In this document: positions 1-8,178 of the stretch, piece after piece
Layout: each line of letters begins with the position of its first letter
How positions within the stretch are numbered: position 1 is the first letter of the stretch
DNA from: Pseudomonadota bacterium
Lineage (GTDB): Bacteria; Pseudomonadota; Gammaproteobacteria; Burkholderiales; Burkholderiaceae_C
Direction: 5' to 3'
NCBI GenBank assembly: GCA_023418355.1
Contig: JAEZZU010000337.1
Span: forward strand, 7,320-71,319
DNA length: 64,000 bases
The notes under the pieces: generated by a model
The model's input: only the letters and a program-made list of their open reading frames with translations
What the model was told of the DNA's origin: nothing
The model's database searches: none
Translations under genes and position numbers: made by a program

Positions 1-234
1 CGCATGTATACCTACCGCTGGGTCAGCCTGCTGGTGTGGCTGTACTTCACCGAAGGCGTGGTGCGTGCCTGGAGTGACAAGGCACCGGGCAACTACCTGG
101 CCATGCTGGAAATCCTGCTGTGCCTGCTGCTGTTTGTGGCCTGCGTATTGCATGTGCGCATACGCCTGCAATCCGCCAAAGCACAGGCCACTGCACCATC
201 CCAACCAGAAAACCAGGAAAGCATCAAGCCATGA
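1..234 (+). CDS. DUF2069 membrane protein, C-terminal part
   Basis: The reading frame is open from the first base, so the gene starts upstream of the window and only the last 77 or so residues are present. The visible part has the family hallmark YTYRWVSLLVWLYFTEGVVRA followed by a second hydrophobic stretch (AMLEILLCLLLFVACVLHV) and a polar, Gln/Pro-rich tail. DUF2069 proteins are small inner-membrane proteins of unknown function found in Beta- and Gammaproteobacteria. The stop codon overlaps the start of the next gene (ATGA), so the two are probably translated from one mRNA. Confidence 0.75.
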   Translation, partial: RMYTYRWVSLLVWLYFTEGVVRAWSDKAPGNYLAMLEILLCLLLFVACVLHVRIRLQSAKAQATAPSQPENQESIKP

Positions 235-1655
235 ACCAAGCAGCACTTCTTGCACAAATGCGCGACATTGTGGGCGCAGCCCATGTACTGACCGATGGCG
301 ACCTCAGCGCCTACGAACAGGACTGGCGCAAGCGCGTGCGTGGCAAGGCGCTGGCCGTGGTGCGCCCCGCCAGCACACAGGAAGTGACTGCCGTGGTCAA
401 GGCCTGCGCGGCAGCCAGCGTGAGCATCGTGCCGCAGGGCGGCAACACAGGGCTGTCCGTAGGCTCCACGCCCGACACCAGCGGCGAGCAGATCGTGCTG
501 AACCTGCAGCGCATGCATGCCGTGCGCCAGATCGATGCCGACAACCTGACCATCACCGTCGAGGCAGGCATGGTGCTGCAGACGCTGCAGGACACCGCAG
601 CGCAGGCTGGTTTTCTGTTCCCACTGTCGCTGGCCGCCGAAGGCAGCTGCACCATTGGTGGCAATTTGGGCACCAATGCTGGTGGCACGCAGGTGCTGCG
701 CTACGGAAATACGCGCGAGCTGTGTCTGGGCCTGGAAGTGGTCACGCCGCAGGGCGAAATCTGGGATGGCCTCTCCGGCCTGCGCAAGGACAACACGGGC
801 TATGACCTGCGCGACCTGTTCATCGGCAGCGAAGGCACGCTGGGCATCATCACTGCAGCGACCATGAAGCTGTTCCCGCAGCCCGCCGCACAGCTCACGG
901 CCTTTGCCGCCGTGCCCAGCATGGAAGCGGCCGTGCGCTTGCTGGGTCTGGCACACCAGCATCTGGCAGCGGGGCTGACGGGCTTTGAGGTGATGGGCAA
1001 GTTTGCGCTGTCACTGGTCGTCAAGCACATGCCACAGCTGCGCGTTCCGTTTGCCCACATGGCCGAAGCGCCCTACTGCGTGCTGCTGGAAAACTCCGAC
1101 AGCGAATCCGAAGCCCACGCCCGCGCGCGCTTTGAACACCTGCTGGAACTGGCGCTGGAGGACGGCTGCGTGCTCGACGCCGTGGTGGCTGAGAACATGG
1201 CTCAGGCGCACGAGCTGTGGCACATCCGAGAAAGCATTCCGCTGGCCCAGGCCGAGGAAGGGCTGAACATCAAGCACGACATTTCCATTCAGGCTTCCAA
1301 AATCCCCGCCTTCGTGGCACACACGGATGCGCTGCTGCAGCGCGAGATTCCGGGTGTACGCCTCGTGAACTTCGGGCATCTGGGCGACGGCAATCTGCAC
1401 TACAACGTGCAGGTGCCCGAAGGCCAGGACGGCAAAGCGTTTCTGCAGGAGAAAGAAGCCACGGTCAACACGCTGGTCTATGACGCTGTAGCGCAGTTTG
1501 GCGGCTCGTTCTCAGCCGAGCACGGCGTGGGCGCACTCAAGGCCGACAAGCTGGTGCGCTACAAGTCGCCCGTGGCGCTGCAGATGATGCGCGCCATCAA
1601 ACAGACACTGGACCCGCAGAACATCATGAACCCCGGCTGTATCCTGCAGCGCTGA
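231..1655 (+). CDS. FAD-linked oxidase, GlcD / D-2-hydroxyacid dehydrogenase type
   Basis: This 474-residue protein has the two domains of the VAO-type flavoproteins. The N-terminal FAD-binding domain shows PQGGNTGL near residue 65, GGNLGTNAGG and NTGYDLRDLFIGSEGTLG. The C-terminal oxidase domain shows HLGDGNLHYN and a final EHGVGALKADKL. Such enzymes oxidise D-2-hydroxy acids (D-lactate, glycolate or D-2-hydroxyglutarate) and pass electrons to a quinone or flavoprotein. I chose the ATG at 231 because it overlaps the stop of the upstream gene in an ATGA junction and gives the usual family length; an upstream GTG at 120 would add an unrelated tail. The exact substrate cannot be read from the sequence. 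Confidence 0.85.
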   Translation: MNQAALLAQMRDIVGAAHVLTDGDLSAYEQDWRKRVRGKALAVVRPASTQEVTAVVKACAAASVSIVPQGGNTGLSVGSTPDTSGEQIVLNLQRMHAVRQIDADNLTITVEAGMVLQTLQDTAAQAGFLFPLSLAAEGSCTIGGNLGTNAGGTQVLRYGNTRELCLGLEVVTPQGEIWDGLSGLRKDNTGYDLRDLFIGSEGTLGIITAATMKLFPQPAAQLTAFAAVPSMEAAVRLLGLAHQHLAAGLTGFEVMGKFALSLVVKHMPQLRVPFAHMAEAPYCVLLENSDSESEAHARARFEHLLELALEDGCVLDAVVAENMAQAHELWHIRESIPLAQAEEGLNIKHDISIQASKIPAFVAHTDALLQREIPGVRLVNFGHLGDGNLHYNVQVPEGQDGKAFLQEKEATVNTLVYDAVAQFGGSFSAEHGVGALKADKLVRYKSPVALQMMRAIKQTLDPQNIMNPGCILQR

Positions 1656-1672
1656 AACTGCCTGCTCCCAAG

Positions 1673-1710
1673 AAAAAACGCCGCAGCTTGCATGCTTGCG
1701 GCGTTTTTTT
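1673..1710. terminator. bidirectional intrinsic terminator
   Basis: The arms AAAAAACGCCGCA and TGCGGCGTTTTTTT surround an 11-base loop, with a run of A on one side and T on the other. It lies between two convergent genes and can end transcription from both. Confidence 0.85.
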
Positions 1711-1743
1711 CAGCGCATGCCCCGTGACCAGGGCTTACGCTTG

Positions 1744-2310
1744 TTACGACTTGGCTTCCTGGAAGTTGCTGATCATGGTCTGCACATCGGCAGGCCATGG
1801 CACATCCACCTGGGCAGGATCCTGGAACACCTGGCTCTTGCCCTCCGTGCTCAGCCACACGCGAACGGCATTCTGCGCAGGATCGACCACGATGGCAGCC
1901 ATTTCTTCCCCGCCCTGGTGTGCGCGGTTGCCCGTGATGAACAGGCGCTCACCATCCTTGGTCAGCGGGCTGGCTACTTCCAGGTTCTGCAGTACCAGCT
2001 TGTAGGTATCCTCACCCAGCAGGGCCTTCAGGCGCTCAGCCAGTACGCCCGAGACCAGATAGCTGTTGTCGCCGGGGTAGGTACCCACGCTCTTTTCCAG
2101 ATCCTGCAGCGCAGATGCAGCGCTGGCAGCTGGAGCGCTGGCCGCTGGCACGCTTTCCACCGTGACGGTTTCAGCGCTGATGACTTCCTCTTGCGGCGCT
2201 GGTGCTGCGCCAGTGGTGTTGTCCGTGCTTGCACGGTCACAGGCTGACAATGCGGCGACTGCAGCCAGTACCGCTGCAGCCTGCAGTGCGGAAGAAAAAC
2301 GCAATTTCAT
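1744..2310 (-). CDS. predicted lipoprotein of unknown function
   Basis: The start at 2310 is preceded by a strong ribosome-binding site (GGAGGTCATT before ATG) and gives a 188-residue protein. It opens with a hydrophobic signal (MKLRFSSALQAAAVLAAVAAL) ending in a lipobox, LSAC, so the mature protein should be lipid-anchored at the Cys. An Ala/Pro/Glu-rich linker follows, then a compact domain of about 110 residues with GDNSYLVSGVLAERLKALLG and a C-terminal FQDPAQVDVPWPADV. I do not recognise a named family. It stands apart from the pigment cluster by a 300-base gap and has its own ribosome-binding site, so it is probably a separate unit. Confidence 0.7.
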   Translation of the reverse strand: MKLRFSSALQAAAVLAAVAALSACDRASTDNTTGAAPAPQEEVISAETVTVESVPAASAPAASAASALQDLEKSVGTYPGDNSYLVSGVLAERLKALLGEDTYKLVLQNLEVASPLTKDGERLFITGNRAHQGGEEMAAIVVDPAQNAVRVWLSTEGKSQVFQDPAQVDVPWPADVQTMISNFQEAKS

Positions 2311-2611
2311 AATGACCTCCAGAATCAATGTGGTGCAGGCATACAAGCTGTCCGTGCTTGCACATGACGAGCCGACAAATTCATGCCTCAACCTAGCATG
2401 TTGCGTGCAGCTTCGCTGTTTGTCTGTCCGCTAAAGCCGCATCTGCAGGCGCAGATATCAGGACGCATCCTCCAGTTCAACGGCTTGACGCGGATGTTGA
2501 CTTCACCTTACCGCACCTGCAGCTTCTTGCAGAGCGCCTGCTTGTAACCTCATGCAAAACGCCACCTACAACGCACCGTACTCCTTGGGAAAGCGATTGG
2601 TGTGCGCACAG
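2311..2611. other. intergenic gap, no gene seen
   Basis: About 300 bases between the end of the APE operon and the lipoprotein gene. It must hold the promoter of the lipoprotein gene on the minus strand. I see no convincing open frame, and no hairpin with a T-run that would end the APE transcript. Confidence 0.5.
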
Positions 2612-3355
2612 TCACATGTCCAGTAGCAGCCAGGGCTGAACATCCAGAGGCTGCAGCTTGTGTTCCAGGCTCAGTGCAATGTCCGGCAAGTCTACGGGCT
2701 GCGCAGTACACAGCGCCCAAAACAGACGACGTGCATCCGCATCTGTGGCCTGCCACATCCAGCCGTAGCCCAGCACACGGGCATCCGGGGGCTGCGCATC
2801 AGGTACACAGCAACTGATTTGTGTAATGCGCTGGAAATCTATGCCCGTGCCCAGGCACTTGAACCATGCTTCTTTCAACACCCAGCATTGAATAAAGCGT
2901 TCCGCCCGCTCTGCGTCAGATGCCATGCTGCCCAGCATCTGCAATTCGCTCGGCGAGCACACCAGTTGCGCCGCGTCACGGATATTGCGCAAGCGCCTGG
3001 AAGGCAAGACTTCCAGATCCACGCCCAAGGCAAAGGGCGCGCTGGCACAGCTCACATAGTCCTGACTGTGCGCGAGAGACAGTGATGGTGGATGGGGGAT
3101 GCTGACATGGGGGATAACAGCCGGGGCGCTTCCTTCGCTGGCAGACAAATGCACCTTGTCCAGTTGGATGCCCGACAGCCCCAGAACCTGCCGCAGCCCA
3201 TAGCGACAGGCCATAAATTCACGCTGCCGCCTTTCTGTCTGCAAAGACTGATAACGTTGCTGCTCCTGAGCAGACAGCCAGGGTGTTGCCAATTGCTGTG
3301 CCTGCTCCCATAGGGCAGCCTGCGAAGCAATCAGCAACTGAATCGGCAATGCCAA
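2612..3355 (-). CDS. 4'-phosphopantetheinyl transferase, Sfp type
   Basis: The 247-residue protein carries the signature of Sfp-type transferases: SLAHS near residue 93, GVDLE at 111-115 (Mg-binding Asp113 and Glu115) and WVLKEAWFK at 158-166. It would move the phosphopantetheine arm of CoA onto the serine of the two acyl carrier proteins encoded upstream, converting them to the holo form needed for polyene synthesis. It is the last gene of the APE operon. The start is a TTG abutting the stop of the preceding gene (TAA-TTG), consistent with coupled translation; the start is less certain than the function. Confidence 0.85.
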   Translation of the reverse strand: MALPIQLLIASQAALWEQAQQLATPWLSAQEQQRYQSLQTERRQREFMACRYGLRQVLGLSGIQLDKVHLSASEGSAPAVIPHVSIPHPPSLSLAHSQDYVSCASAPFALGVDLEVLPSRRLRNIRDAAQLVCSPSELQMLGSMASDAERAERFIQCWVLKEAWFKCLGTGIDFQRITQISCCVPDAQPPDARVLGYGWMWQATDADARRLFWALCTAQPVDLPDIALSLEHKLQPLDVQPWLLLDM

Positions 3356-3790
3356 TTACTTGCCTACCCGTGCGTAGGTGCCCTTGAGCGCCACGCCAGC
3401 CATGATGTTGCCAGCATGGCACTCGTAGTTCACAGGGTCTTTCTTGGTGTTCTTCTTGTAGAAGCTATGCAGATCGACCACGGCATTGGCGCCCTTTTGC
3501 TTGGCCGAGGCTTCAAATGCCACCAGCGTGGACAGCGCAGCCCACTGGCATGCTGTCACGTCATCCTTGCCCACGCCATTGGTCTTCTTGTTGGATACAC
3601 CTTCGCCGAACTTGGCCGCCACGCGAGGCGTCTTGGCACCAGACAGGTAGAACTTCACGCTACCGTCCAGCTTGCCATTTTCCAGCCCCAGCTTCACCAC
3701 ATCCGCCAGCGGCAGCATCAGCACATCATCGCGAGCCTGTGCCACCGTCATCGCCGTCATTGCAGCAATTGCCAACACGAGTTTCTTCAT
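3356..3790 (-). CDS. periplasmic protein of the APE cluster
   Basis: The protein has 144 residues and begins with a cleavable signal peptide (MKKLVLAIAAMTAMTVAQA before RDD). The mature part contains two cysteines (TACQWAALS and NYECHAGN) that could form a disulfide, and a segment GANAVVDLHSFYKK. Homologues in APE clusters are often mislabelled as excinuclease subunits; nothing here resembles a DNA-repair ATPase. The start at 3790 was chosen because it gives a proper signal peptide and follows AAAGGTAG. Its role in the pigment pathway is unknown, but the exported location suggests a part in envelope delivery. Confidence 0.65.
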   Translation of the reverse strand: MKKLVLAIAAMTAMTVAQARDDVLMLPLADVVKLGLENGKLDGSVKFYLSGAKTPRVAAKFGEGVSNKKTNGVGKDDVTACQWAALSTLVAFEASAKQKGANAVVDLHSFYKKNTKKDPVNYECHAGNIMAGVALKGTYARVGK

Positions 3791-3866
3791 TGTTCTACCT
3801 TTCATAAGTTGCTTAAGTACTCGTACAAGGAGCTTTCTGCTCCTTGATGCGCAGCATGTGTCTCCA

Positions 3867-5123
3867 TCAAGCTGCTGCAGCATCTCTCCAGCGCCGGAAG
3901 ATCAACGATGTATTGATGCCACCAAACGCAAAGTTATTGCTCATCACAATGTCGGTATCGACCTCGCGCGGCTGTTCCATGATGTAGTCCAGCGCTGCAC
4001 AGCGCTCGTCCGGCTGGGTCAGATTGGCATTGGCAGCAAACCAGCCCTCCTGCATCATTTGCAGCGTCATCCATGCCTCCAGCGAGCCACAGGCCCCAAG
4101 CGTGTGCCCCATGTAGCCTTTGAGCGTACTGACAGGCACATGATTGCCAAAGACCTCATACGTGGCCTTTGACTCAGCGATATCGCCCTGATCTGTGGCC
4201 GTGCCATGGGCATTGATATAGCCCACCTGCTCGGGAGCAATGCCGGCATCATCCAGCGCCATGCGCATGGCCTGTGCCATGGTGGCCGGGTTGGGATGCG
4301 TGACATGGGTGCCGTCGGAATTGCTGGCAAAGCCAATGATTTCCGCCAGGATGGTGGCTCCACGCGCCTGAGCATGCTCCAGCTCTTCCAGCACGAAAGT
4401 GCAGGCACCTTCGCCCAGCACCAGACCATCACGCTGGCTGTCAAACGGACGAGGTGTCAGCTCTGGTGTCTCGTTTTTCAGGCTGGTGGCAAACAGCGTG
4501 TCAAACACCGCAGCCTGCGTCGCATCCAGCTCTTCTGCACCACCTGCCAGCATGGCCAGCTGCTTGCCGCTTTGAATGGCTTCAAACGCATAACCAATGC
4601 CCTGACTGCCTGAGGTACAGGCACTCGAGGTAGTGATGATGCGACCCGTCGTACCAAAGAACACCCCGATGTTCACCGCCGCTGTGTGCGACATCATCTT
4701 GATGTAAGTATTGGCGTTGATGCCTTCGGTACTCTTGTCCGCCATCATCCGGCCAAAGTCACCAATCGCTGCTGGCGTGCCTGCAGACGAGCCATAGGAA
4801 ACACCCATGTGGCCGCTTTTGACAAAAGGGTCCCCCAGCAGGCCGGCCTGCTCCAGAGCCATTTCGGTCGCGCGCGTTGCCATGAGGGCCACACGGCCCA
4901 TGCTGCGCATGGTTTTGCGGTTGTAATGCGGTGGCAGTTCGAATGGCGGCACCGTACTGCCCAGCTGGGTATTGAGCCCTTCGTAGTCTTTCCACTCCTG
5001 CATCACACGGATGGCCGTACGCCCCTGCAGCAGATGGCTGCGAACGGTGTGCCAGTCGTGGCCCAGCGGGCTGAGTGCCCCGACGCCGGTCACCACGACA
5101 CGTTTTTTTGCACTGCCACTCAT
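3867..5123 (-). CDS. apeR: beta-ketoacyl-ACP synthase of aryl-polyene synthesis (ApeR-like)
   Basis: A full-length 418-residue FabF-type ketosynthase. The nucleophile is Cys169 in SSACTSG, with His306 (NAHGTATDQGD) and His340 (KGYMGHTLGACG) completing the Cys-His-His triad. It catalyses decarboxylative condensation of malonyl-ACP onto a growing acyl chain. Its start overlaps the ketoreductase stop by four bases (ATGA). The order ketosynthase, dehydratase, ketoreductase, ketosynthase matches apeO-P-Q-R of known aryl-polyene clusters, and the symbol rests on that synteny. Confidence 0.85.
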   Translation of the reverse strand: MSGSAKKRVVVTGVGALSPLGHDWHTVRSHLLQGRTAIRVMQEWKDYEGLNTQLGSTVPPFELPPHYNRKTMRSMGRVALMATRATEMALEQAGLLGDPFVKSGHMGVSYGSSAGTPAAIGDFGRMMADKSTEGINANTYIKMMSHTAAVNIGVFFGTTGRIITTSSACTSGSQGIGYAFEAIQSGKQLAMLAGGAEELDATQAAVFDTLFATSLKNETPELTPRPFDSQRDGLVLGEGACTFVLEELEHAQARGATILAEIIGFASNSDGTHVTHPNPATMAQAMRMALDDAGIAPEQVGYINAHGTATDQGDIAESKATYEVFGNHVPVSTLKGYMGHTLGACGSLEAWMTLQMMQEGWFAANANLTQPDERCAALDYIMEQPREVDTDIVMSNNFAFGGINTSLIFRRWRDAAAA

Positions 5124-5863
5124 CCGACCATCCCTCCGTTGACTGATATGACTTGGCGTGTAATGTACGACGCCTCTGGCCCCATCAGGAACGCCACTGT
5201 GCCCGCCACCTCCTCGACCTTGCCCATGCGGCGCATGGGAATCAGGTCCAGCGCATGCTCCAGCACCTCCTCGCTGACCATCTCGGTATCAATCAGTCCA
5301 GGTGCTACACAGTTCACGGTGATATCGCGTTTGGCCAGTTCAATGGCCAGGGATTTGGTTGCAGCAATCACACCTGCCTTGGCGGCGCTGTAATTGGTCT
5401 GCCCACGATTGCCCATCAAGGCAGACACCGAAGCCAGCGTCACAATGCGCCCAGGCTGGCGGCGGCGCACCATGGGCATCACCACAGGGTGCAAGACGTT
5501 GTAGAACGCATCCAGGTTGGTGTGCACGACCGCATCCCACTCCTCACCTGTCATGGCAGGGAATGCGTTGTCCTGCGCAATACCCGCATTGCACACCACG
5601 CCGTAATAGGCGCCATGCTGCGCCATATCGGCTTCCAGTGCTGCTGCAGCGGCCTGGCGATCTGCTACATCAAACTGCAGCACCCGTGCCTGACGGCCCA
5701 GGTCCTGAATCTGCTGCGCCACAGCTTCGGCCTGCGCCAGGCCACTGCGGCAATGCACAACCACATCAAAACCATCGCGTGCCAATCGCAATGCAATTGC
5801 ACGCCCAATACCACGACTGGAGCCCGTGACCAGCACGGTGCTGGTACGCTTGGAATCATTCAT
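5120..5863 (-). CDS. apeQ: 3-ketoacyl-ACP reductase (ApeQ-like)
   Basis: A 247-residue short-chain dehydrogenase. The Rossmann motif GSSRGIG is at residues 14-20, the structural NAG at 92-94, and the catalytic Ser145, Tyr158 and Lys162 (NYSAAKAG) have the spacing of FabG. It would reduce the 3-keto group of the polyene chain on ACP with NADPH after each condensation. It overlaps both neighbours by a few bases, so the ketosynthase, reductase and dehydratase should be made in step. Confidence 0.87.
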   Translation of the reverse strand: MNDSKRTSTVLVTGSSRGIGRAIALRLARDGFDVVVHCRSGLAQAEAVAQQIQDLGRQARVLQFDVADRQAAAAALEADMAQHGAYYGVVCNAGIAQDNAFPAMTGEEWDAVVHTNLDAFYNVLHPVVMPMVRRRQPGRIVTLASVSALMGNRGQTNYSAAKAGVIAATKSLAIELAKRDITVNCVAPGLIDTEMVSEEVLEHALDLIPMRRMGKVEEVAGTVAFLMGPEASYITRQVISVNGGMVG

Positions 5864-6365
5864 CTGTATTCCCTGTTTCCTGTTTTTCTATGGCTTGCAG
5901 GTAGGCGCTGCCATCTTCTGGTTCATAGACGGAGATGCGTGCCTGAGCCACGGTGTCGCCACTGCCGTCCTGAATGCGGCAGTCAAACATGCCCAGTCCG
6001 TTGTCGCCCACCAGTTCACTGCACACCTGCACCTGCAGCCGTGTGCCGACGGGGAAAAAAGCAGTCTTCGCTTCAAACTTGCGTGTACCCAGCAAAAAGC
6101 CCAGCTTCACAGCCTGCCCGGCCTGTACCGCCTGCCATCCTGCCCATGCCGCCACCGTCTGTGCCATGTACTCCAGCCCCACCCAGGCAGGCATACCTTC
6201 ATCCTGCAGAAACAGGCCATCGCGTGGCACTGTCACTTCTGCCGTGGCAGTTTCTGCATCGGCATGCAACAAACGGTCCAGCAGCAGCATGGCGCCACGG
6301 TGAGGCACATAGTGCTCAATCGGAAGCAAAGTAGTCATCGTCTCTGGTGTATCCATACCCATCAT
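5856..6365 (-). CDS. apeP: 3-hydroxyacyl-ACP dehydratase, hotdog fold (ApeP-like)
   Basis: The 169-residue protein has the FabZ/FabA-like pattern: YVPHRGAMLLLDRL with His22, and GLEYMAQTVAAWAG with Glu65 on the central helix. It removes water from the 3-hydroxyacyl-ACP to leave each trans double bond. In studied APE systems two dehydratase subunits (ApeI and ApeP) work together; here the ApeI-like part is fused to the ligase at 16320-18035. Three Met codons lie close together at the start (residues 1, 2 and 4); the first overlaps the upstream stop and is preferred. Confidence 0.82.
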   Translation of the reverse strand: MMGMDTPETMTTLLPIEHYVPHRGAMLLLDRLLHADAETATAEVTVPRDGLFLQDEGMPAWVGLEYMAQTVAAWAGWQAVQAGQAVKLGFLLGTRKFEAKTAFFPVGTRLQVQVCSELVGDNGLGMFDCRIQDGSGDTVAQARISVYEPEDGSAYLQAIEKQETGNTDE

Positions 6366-7561
6366 TCGCTCGCCAGCACCAGCGCGCAGTTACTGCCACC
6401 AAAGGCAAAGGAGTTGCTGAGCACTGCCTTGGGCTTGCGTCTGGATACCTCTCCAGGCTGCACCACATGCAGCGCAGGCAAAGCGACATCACGTACCCCA
6501 TCCCACCCGTGCACAGGCAGCAGACCCTGCGGGTTATCCTGCAGCACACACATGGCAATCGCGGCCTCCAGAGCACCGGCTGCTGCCAGACAGTGCCCTG
6601 TCATGGGTTTGGTCGAGCTCACCGGCACATCGCTGCCCAGCACCGCATGTACCGCCAGGCTTTCCATGGCGTCGTTGTGCGCAGTGGCGGTGCCATGCAG
6701 ATTCACATAGTCCATGGCAGCGGCTGTCATGCCTGCACGCTGCAAGGCCAGCTCCATGGCAGCCACCGCACCAGCACCCGAAGGATCTGGAGCGGACATG
6801 TGATGGGCATCCTGCGTCTCGCCCCAGCCTGCCAGACGCACAGCGGCGGACTCTCGAGTCAGCAGGAAAAAAGCAGCAGCCTCTCCCAGATTGATGCCTT
6901 TGCGGTGCGCTGACAGCGGATTGCAGCGTGCAGCAGACACGGCCTCCAGCGCGCTGAAGCCTGCAACCGTGAAGGCACACAAGGCATCGACGCCGCCAGC
7001 CACCACAGCATCCACCATACCCATGTTCAGCAGACGCGCGGCTGATGCCAGCGCCTTGGCACCGGAGGAGCAGGCCGTGGAAATCGTATGTGCGGGGCCC
7101 TGGATACCCAGCTGCTGCGCCAGAAAGCTGGCGACATTGCCCATTTCCTGCACCGCGTAATCAAAGCCCTGCGGAAAGCGGCCCTGCTGCACCAGCTGTG
7201 ACGCAGCCGCTTCTCCTTCCTGGACGCCGGCAGTGCTGGTGCCCACAACCAGCGCCACACGCATTGCACCCCAGCGCTGCACTGCGGCCCCTATCTGCTC
7301 CCGCATGGGATGCAATGCCGCCCATGCCAGCGCATTGTTGCGTGAACGCTGATGTGCTGGCGCATATGCCAGGGAAGGCAGTTGCAGCGAGGCTGGCAGG
7401 CACCCCAGCGGCAGGCTACGGCCTGGCGAATACTGCTCGGTCTGGGTCAGAGGAGAAACATCCTGCATGCCAAAAAGCCGCTCACGCATGTGCTGCGGGG
7501 AGTGGCCCAGCGCACTCCAGGCACTCCAGGCATGGATGAAAACCGGAGCCATACCGCTCAT
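6362..7561 (-). CDS. apeO: beta-ketoacyl-ACP synthase of aryl-polyene synthesis (ApeO-like)
   Basis: A 399-residue ketosynthase with Cys164 in STACSSGAKAL, His289 in NLHGTATAHND and His323 in TKPMTGHCLAAAG, so all catalytic residues are present. In the APE pathway this type of ketosynthase pairs with the chain-length factor (here 19953-20693) for repeated elongation. It shares ATGA overlaps with the dehydratase downstream and a four-base overlap with the lipoprotein gene upstream. Confidence 0.84.
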   Translation of the reverse strand: MSGMAPVFIHAWSAWSALGHSPQHMRERLFGMQDVSPLTQTEQYSPGRSLPLGCLPASLQLPSLAYAPAHQRSRNNALAWAALHPMREQIGAAVQRWGAMRVALVVGTSTAGVQEGEAAASQLVQQGRFPQGFDYAVQEMGNVASFLAQQLGIQGPAHTISTACSSGAKALASAARLLNMGMVDAVVAGGVDALCAFTVAGFSALEAVSAARCNPLSAHRKGINLGEAAAFFLLTRESAAVRLAGWGETQDAHHMSAPDPSGAGAVAAMELALQRAGMTAAAMDYVNLHGTATAHNDAMESLAVHAVLGSDVPVSSTKPMTGHCLAAAGALEAAIAMCVLQDNPQGLLPVHGWDGVRDVALPALHVVQPGEVSRRKPKAVLSNSFAFGGSNCALVLASE

Positions 7562-8178
7562 GCGCCCTGCCCTTCAGCGGCGCAGGGCTGCGTGCCATCA
7601 GCAGACTCAATACGCAGCCGCCAGCCCGCAGGGGCATACGTGATTTCCAGCGTATTCACATTTATTTTTTGAATCAAAATTCGCCTCTCACGCTTATATA
7701 GAAAGCGTCTCCAGCTATTATTTTCTTCTATTTCCCAGCCTGCTGGTAGTGCCTGCTGTACAACATCCAGCGGCCATAGAGCCAGCTGCATATCGCTCAG
7801 AACCTGTGCAGGCTTGAGAACGTCGGGCCACCAGCGCGACAGATCAGCGTGCAGTTGCTGACCGTCCCACATCAGGATCCCCATGCGCTGGCCCATATGA
7901 AACAGGGCCAGCCTGACCATGGTCGCATCCACCTCCAGCATGGCATCCAGCGTTTGCGGCTTTTGCTGCGGCGCAAACACTGTCAGACGTTGTTGCACGG
8001 CAAATGTGCAGCCCAGCACCTGCGCTGGCAATGCCAGCACTGGTGCGGGCTCCAGTGCTGGCATTGCCACTTGGTCAGGCAAGCCATGGCCTGTGGGCTG
8101 CACCGTGCCACAGCCAGCCAGCGCCAACGTGCCAGCGACCAGCAGTACTGCGCCCAGCAGATCGCAGCGGTTTTTCAT
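7558..8178 (-). CDS. DUF3261-type lipoprotein of the APE cluster
   Basis: Starting at 8178, where the ATG overlaps the upstream stop (ATGA), the 206-residue protein has a classical lipoprotein signal with lipobox LAGC and lipidated Cys23. The mature part contains GILMWDGQQLHADLSRWWPDVLKPAQVLSDMQ split over two beta-rich segments, typical of the DUF3261 lipoproteins that accompany aryl-polyene loci. It probably acts at the outer membrane with the LolA-like carrier and the MMPL exporter in placing the finished polyene lipid. The position matches apeN of other clusters. Confidence 0.72.
   Translation of the reverse strand: MKNRCDLLGAVLLVAGTLALAGCGTVQPTGHGLPDQVAMPALEPAPVLALPAQVLGCTFAVQQRLTVFAPQQKPQTLDAMLEVDATMVRLALFHMGQRMGILMWDGQQLHADLSRWWPDVLKPAQVLSDMQLALWPLDVVQQALPAGWEIEENNSWRRFLYKRERRILIQKINVNTLEITYAPAGWRLRIESADGTQPCAAEGQGA

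Noticed and set aside
93..962. Long minus-strand frame opposite the FAD oxidase
   Set aside because: It is a shadow of a GC-rich gene; composition and lack of motifs show no real protein.
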